Below are positions 59,401 to 64,000 of a stretch of 64,000 nucleotides of DNA, piece after piece. How positions within the stretch are numbered: position 1 is the first letter of the stretch; each line of letters opens with the position of its first letter. Source of the DNA: Diploscapter coronatus (Eukaryota; Nematoda; Chromadorea; Rhabditida; Rhabditidae); assembly GCA_964036155.1 (NCBI GenBank), contig OZ038423.1, positions 11,733,249 through 11,797,248 of the forward strand, given 5' to 3'. Below the pieces are notes generated by a model. It did no database searches. It worked only from the letters and a program-made list of their open reading frames with translations, and had not been told where the DNA came from. The translations under genes were made by a program, and so were the position numbers.

Positions 59401-60844
59401 GTCGGGTCAGATGCGGGTACGAAATGTTGTACCCGCGCAAGATCATGCTTAGGTCTAAGAATAATACAAGAAAGATGAACTATATTTCATCCATTTCAAT
59501 GTCTGCCTTTTCAGGGCGCCTGTGTCATCCAATTCTCCCACCCGATCGAGGCCGTGCAGGCTGTGGCCATGTTCAATGGACAGAGACTCTACGACAGGCC
59601 GCTCATGGTCAAAATGGACAAATTCGAGAAGGTTTGTGAGAGGGGAGAGAGTGGGAAGGAATGAAGACCATGCAATCAATTGCAGAAGGACATTCGTGCA
59701 TCTGAAGGCGCTCTGCCGAAGGGACTCGAGACGATTGGAATGGGGCTGGGTGCGGGCGGACAGCCTCTGGCAGACGTGGCCGCGGTCGTCGCCAATCTGC
59801 CCAGCGGCGGCAACTCCACTGGCTCTGCATTGGCCACTTCGCAGACTCCGCTTAATCCGGTAAGCAAGAATGGAAGAGGGGGTGGAATAACCTCCGTCTG
59901 CGTTGCAGTTTGGTGGCTACGGCTCATCTGGTATGTCGTCGGGAGTGGCTGCGGGCAGCGGACTGGGAGGAGGCGGCTCTGCACTCGGCTCAGGCACTGC
60001 AGGCTCTCTTCTCGGCAGCGGCACCTTCGACAGATCCTCTCTGGGCGGCTCTGCATTGGGTAGTTCTCTCGGTGCCTCGCTCGGAAATGGCTCTGCACTG
60101 GCTTCCCACGCCGCTGATTACGGTATACAGAAACACGGCAAATGAACAGATGTAATTTAAATTATTGCAGGACTCGGCTCAGGCCCGGGTGCAGGCGAAC
60201 GCCCTTTCGGCTCGACCGCTTACGGTTCTGGAATGGGAGGACCTTCTGCTGCTTCCTACGGCAACGCTTCTGGCATGAATCTCGACTATAAGAAACGTAA
60301 GCACAATTTATGTAGCAAAATTAGAAATGAAACCCACTTTTCTTAAAAATCACGAATAAAGCTTTCTTTGTGGCGGGCAAGTCAGACAATGATATTTTTC
60401 AGCGGACTTCTACGGCCGCAATGCCTTCGACTCAGTCAAGCAGGAGCAGCCATTCTCTGTCTCTGCCTACAGCTCGTCTCCCTCGTCGCGCGTGATCGCC
60501 ATCAAGAACCTGCCCCCCGACTACACTTGGCAGATCGTGCGCGACCGCGTGTCGCAGTTCGGTCAGATCGAGTCCGTCGACCAGGTACACCAGATTCATA
60601 ACACATTTTAACATCTAGTTTGACTCTTAACTCAGGGCTAAAGTGTTACGGGTTTTTTTTTAAACATTTTGAAACCAAGGTTAAAGTTAATTCGGGGTTA
60701 ACAGAATAGTTATGAATTGGATTACAGATGGCCCCTGGAATGTTCCGTGTCCGCTTCGTACTGTTGCAGGACGCAGAGCGCACTCGCAGTGCCCTGATCG
60801 GCACGAGTGTCGAGGGCCGTCCCATTCAAGTCGAATACGTCTAA
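56484..60844 (+). CDS. HNRNPM-like: HNRNPM/MYEF2-type RNA-binding protein with three RRMs
   Basis: Eleven exons: 56484-56565, 57204-57295, 57420-57572, 57742-57957, 58444-58545, 59515-59631, 59686-59859, 59909-60122, 60171-60296, 60403-60584 and 60728-60844; 524 aa. An Arg/Ser and Gly-rich start (RRRSRSRSP) precedes RRM1 (about 30-110, MVFISNIAYETRWPELKTLL, GCAIVEF). RRM2 (about 175-255) has GACVIQFSHPIEAVQAVAMF, very close to HNRNPM. A Gly/Ser-rich low-complexity linker covers about 300-425. RRM3 (about 445-524) starts RVIAIKNLPPDYTWQIVRDR. Such proteins regulate splicing and mRNA fate. Introns 1, 4 and 5 contain MITEs. AATAAA lies at 61057. Confidence 0.92.
56790..56930. repeat. hAT-type MITE in HNRNPM-like intron 1
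   Basis: CAGGGCTCTAGACGGGCC at the left mirrors CAGGGTTCTGACGGCCCG from the right. The interior is rich in GGCCCG motifs. Flanks AGTGTCCA and CCGGTCCA agree at 5 of 8 positions. 141 bp. Confidence 0.72.
58212..58276. repeat. 65-bp hAT-type MITE, perfect 8-bp target duplication
   Basis: Perfect 16-bp inverted ends CAGAGCTGAGACGAAG. CCCGGGTC flanks both sides exactly (58204-58211 and 58277-58284). The interior is GAAGTCGAAGTCGAAA-like. In intron 4 of the HNRNPM-like gene. Confidence 0.88.
58614..58979 (+). repeat. Foldback MITE, family F1 copy C (HNRNPM-like intron 5)
   Basis: The left arm AAGTGCACAGATACGAACTC continues TTTTTATGAAACTTTCCAA and GACGGGGATTACGATGG. The right arm is its inverted copy ending GAGTTCGTATCTGTGCGCTT. 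Arms are about 115-120 bp. The centre differs from copies A and B, so only the arms are conserved. Confidence 0.82.
58980..59214. repeat. Palindromic MITE with CAGCATTCCCAATA ends
   Basis: CAGCATTCCCAATATCAGTC at the left mirrors CAACATTCCCAATACCAGTA from the right, with CGGTATT/AATACCG motifs inside. 235 bp. It directly abuts F1 copy C, so one element probably inserted at or in the other. No clear target duplication. Confidence 0.68.
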
Positions 60845-61427
60845 ACATGATTCAATGACTCCAATCAACAACCTTCCATTCCCTCTCCCACTTTGTTGTT
60901 GCTTTTCATTACTCTTCAATATATTTATTCCCACCTTTTCTCGAGTTATCTCCATTTTCAGCATTATCTAATGTGGCCTGTTTTCTCGATATTTATTATT
61001 TCGTATTCCGTTTATTATTCGTTTTTATTCAACATTTTTAATGCTTTTATAGTTGGAATAAAGGATTGTTCAAATTCCCCTTAGCCAATATCGACCAGAT
61101 GAATCGAGACTTAATGATTTCCAAATTTGACTAACAAGCTGGCTGACATACCGTAAGCCTTACTTTTCTCTAATGTTTCTTCTCTTGTACTATTTCGTCA
61201 CTTCTTTTTCTCTCACTTTCTTCATGGTTCATGCTATTTCTCCATTACTTTTATCTTTTCACACTCTTCGTTTGCATACTACCTCTCGTCCTTCATGTTT
61301 CTTTCCCCTCTCCACATTGCACACACTTTCGCTTTTGTCTGCACACTTTCATTTTTCTTCGGATTTTCAATATTTTTCGTTTTTCCCTTCTCAAAATGTA
61401 CGTTTCTCCCTGTTTTCAGGTAATTCG
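60845..61427. other. Gap between HNRNPM-like gene and ATRX
   Basis: Holds the 3'UTR (AATAAA at 61057) and, on the right, a T/C-rich tract ending in TGTTTTCAG at 61419, nine nt before the ATRX start. The open frame through 61173-61427 is this pyrimidine tract and is not coding in my view. Confidence 0.6.
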
Positions 61428-63897
61428 ATGTCGTCGAGCAATGGCCGAAGACGGGCCGTGCTGGATTCAGATGAATCTGACGACGAACTGGTCGAAGTGA
61501 AGCAGAAGGGCAAACAGAAGGAAGAGAACGTCGACTTTGATGTGGAGATGGATGATGCTGAGTACGAGAAGGTCCGCAAGGAGGAAAGGAAGAAGAAGAG
61601 ACAACAGGCCATGGGTGGAAAGCAGAAAGACGAGAAGAAAAGCAGCAAGGAGAAGAAGGGAAAAGGACAGAGCAAAAAGGTATGGGGATAGTCTCCTGTA
61701 CTCCACATTCACTTGTATTATTGATTGGCAGCAAACGTCGATATTCAAAAATTATGCTATTCGTCTCTCGTTTCTCTTCTACGCGACTCACTATTTCGTT
61801 CCAAATTCGATTTCTAATTGCTGCTGCATGAATATATTGGCTTTCTCTCCAATTAACGACATATCGCACCCATTTTCTACGCAAATTATGTAGAAAGTGC
61901 GTTTGAAATACGGAGGAATATAGAATACAAAAGGCCAGAATAATGACAAAGGCAAAGATAAATTGAATGATTGCAGAAGGCCAAACACAGTGATGACAGT
62001 GACGACGAACTGCTCAGATTGGACGAGAAGACGTCGAAGGCTGTGCGAGCTGCTGGCAAAAGGAAGAAGAAGGAATCGAGTGAAGAGGAAGAGGAAGAGT
62101 CTGATGAGGTGAGTGGAAGAGAGACAATGGCATTGAAGAAATCATGTAATTCAGATGGCCGAAAACAGTTCGAGTGGGGACGAAGACGATGAATGGCTGG
62201 ACAAGAAGAGGGACAGCAAAGCAGCTGGCAGGAAATCGGGCAAAGGCAGGGAGAGGAAAGACGGGGCAGGTAGCAGCAAGAAGAAACCCACGTCCAGCAG
62301 TGAATCGGATGAGTCCAAAGATGCTGAGGAATCTGAAGAAGAAGAAAGCGAGGAAGACTCGGAGGAGCACAGAAGAGCTGCCAGGGACAAGGTGGGTTGA
62401 CTGATAGAACAGAATGGCTGAGAATGAGTTCATTTGCAGATTGAGCTCGAAGCCATCAACAATGCAGTCAGACGCAGTCTGCGAGCACTCAAAGACGATG
62501 AAGAGACGCCCAAAAAGAAGGAAAAAGGCAAGAAGCGAAAGAGGGTCGTCCTGTCCGATTCTGATGTGGATGACAGCAGTTCACAGAAGAAAGACAAGTC
62601 TGATGAAGAGCAGTTTGAAGATGAAGAAATGGACGTCGATGAAGAGGAAAAATCAAAGAAGAAAAGAGGCAAAAAGGTGAGCGGAATGAGGAAAAAATGC
62701 ATAGAAACACCTCAACGGAAAAGTTACCGTGCAGTTAACGTTCCGGTATCTTTTTTTCCGCAGGAACATAGAAAGCGTTTGAGTCAATAAAATAATTCAT
62801 AGACAGAATGCAGGGCCACACTATCGAATGGTTCCTCTAGCTTTGATCAAATGAAATGGTCCATTAACTTATTACCCTATATAATTCTCACTCTGTTGTA
62901 AACATCACTCTATTTTTAAAATGACTGCAAACCATACAAGGCTAGGGGATAGGGTAAGATAAGCTAATCTTTTCCAGGGTAATCTGCTTCTTATTCGGAT
63001 TATTCAAAGAACATATCCACCCTTACCTGCTCTATCCCCCAGTCCCATATGACTTATTCATTTTACAAGTAGGGTGATGGTTGAAACAGGGTGAAGGTTA
63101 TATTGAGTAATGAATACAAGGTGCCAATAAAATCTCATTCCTTATAATAAATGTACAGAAAGTTGAAGAGAAAAATGTTGACTGAGCAGCAAATCTATCA
63201 AAATGTCACATTGTCACTTTTCCCCACCAAAAATGGACAAATTTGCAAAATGTACTCGTTAATCCTGAGAAGCATAAAATGAATTGTACGATTGCAGAAA
63301 GCGAAAATAGCCGAATCGGAGGAGAGCGAAGATGAATTGACCAGAAACAAGAAAGCGGCCAGGAAGAAGTCGCTCATGAAGGACTCCGATTTGCTCAAAT
63401 CGACCAAGGATGCAGAGAAGGAAGAGAAGGAGAGGCGTCAGCGGTTAGTCAACACATTTTGACATTAAGGGAAAGTTTGAGAAAGAGCAATGAGAGCAGC
63501 AGGGCTGTTCGGAGTTATTCGGATTCGGAATTAAAAACTTTCAAGATCAGGAGTCGGAATTCCGAACATTCTTGAATGGGAGGGAAATGAGCTCATCTTA
63601 TATGGAATAAGGATTGCAGATTGGAAGAGCGACAGAAAAAATTCAACGGACTCGTTTTTGACGAGGACGGCATCGCTGGGGTTTTGGACGATGAAACAGG
63701 CACTTCCCTGAAGAGACTCAAGGAGATCGTCCTCGATCCGGACGAAAAGAGCGACGACTCGCTGCCTGTGGCCGTTCATCCCGCACTCGTCAGGAAACTC
63801 AAACTGCATCAGGCTGAGGGCATTCGGTTCATGTACAACTGCGCTTTCGAGTCCATCGACAGACTCGACGGAGACGGGAGCGGCTGCATTCTCGCAC
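61428..63897 (+). CDS. ATRX: ATRX/XNP-type SNF2 chromatin remodeller, N-terminal part (runs off window)
   Basis: Exons 61428-61679, 61977-62108, 62155-62391, 62440-62676, 63298-63443 and 63620-63897 join in phase, about 427 residues so far. The first 330 are Lys/Glu/Ser-rich (SDDSDDELL, SSEEEEEESDE, KSKKKRGKK), as in ATRX linkers. The SNF2 ATPase then starts: VAVHPALVRKLKLHQAEGIR then FMYNCAFESIDRL and GSGCILA, matching ATRX just before its Walker A motif, which must lie beyond 64000. No ADD (zinc finger) domain precedes, as in nematode XNP-1. The start is 8 nt after TTTTCAG. The protein deposits H3.3 and remodels repeat heterochromatin in animals. Confidence 0.9.
62865..63120. repeat. Foldback repeat in ATRX intron 4
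   Basis: Left arm CACTCTGTTGTAAACATCAC then TCTATTTTTAAAATGA and GGGGATAGGGTAAG. The right arm reverse-complements to CACCCTGTTTCAACCATCAC then CCTACTTGTAAAATGA and GGGGATAGAGCAGGTAAG. About 256 bp with diverged arms. Ends approximate. Confidence 0.62.
63500..63574. repeat. Decayed hAT-type MITE of the CAGGGCTGTTCGG family (ATRX intron 5)
   Basis: Starts CAGGGCTGTTCGGAGT and ends TCCGAACATTCTTG. Interior GGATTCGG and GGAGTCGGAATT match 18270-18394. The flanks no longer form a clear duplication. Confidence 0.65.
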
Positions 63898-64000
63898 GTA
63901 AGACACAATGAGGGACCTTTGTGATTTCCATCGACTTGCACAATTAGAGCGATTATGCAGAAACAATGAAAATCGCGAGAGGTCAAAGTCAGACTTGCAA

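Noticed and set aside
1..64000. tRNA genes, rRNA, CRISPR arrays or viral genes
   Set aside because: No cloverleaf-like T-arm/anticodon pattern, rRNA similarity, spaced direct repeats or viral domains were seen.

Overview
This is nuclear DNA from an animal. Every gene I recognise is a metazoan family, genes carry many short GT-AG introns (commonly 42-50 nt) with TTTCAG or TTGCAG acceptors, and genes lie close together on both strands. Most start codons sit a few to about 40 nt after a strong 3' splice acceptor, which suggests spliced-leader trans-splicing or short 5'UTR introns. With the compact introns this points to a small-bodied invertebrate, perhaps nematode-like; the phylum cannot be fixed from the sequence alone.

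Layout. 0.7-9.1 kb: a slowmo/PRELID3 lipid-transfer protein (+), an unresolved membrane-protein gene (+), a small EF-hand protein (-) and a membrane-anchored tyrosinase (-). 9.1-12.65 kb is AT-rich with no convincing gene. 12.65-19.85 kb holds an 18-exon group I-type metabotropic glutamate receptor (+). 20-28 kb: a divergent Maf-type bZIP factor (+), COX19 (-), two small membrane proteins (-), ribosomal protein S7 (+) and a tiny membrane protein (+). 28.6-33.8 kb: a CD2AP/CIN85-type SH3 adaptor (-) with a dead Tc1 transposon in an intron. 36.8-49.2 kb: EDC4 (-), NHP2 (-), an unrecognised acidic protein (+), HSBP1 (+), MEAK7 (+) and NDUFS3 (-). 49.4-60.8 kb: PRPF4 (+), CRIPT (-), RNA polymerase II subunit RPB3 (-) and an HNRNPM/MYEF2-type RNA-binding protein (+). 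61.4 kb to the end: the N-terminal part of ATRX (+), running off the window.

The genes are mainly housekeeping: mitochondrial assembly and respiration (PRELID3, COX19, NDUFS3), transcription and chromatin (RPB3, ATRX, Maf), splicing and mRNA decay (PRPF4, HNRNPM, EDC4), and ribosome or snoRNP functions (RPS7, NHP2). Three pairs start head to head with only 230-262 bp between start codons, and two or three same-strand runs have operon-like spacing.

The most striking non-genic signal is palindromic mobile DNA. Many longer introns and gaps contain a foldback or MITE-like element. At least eight have hAT-like CAGGG/CAGAG ends; four of those have perfect 8-bp target duplications, and one is only 32 bp long. 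A separate family with about 110-bp terminal inverted repeats has three copies, each in the intron of a different gene. About 5 of roughly 107 inferred introns start with GC instead of GT, which looks high.
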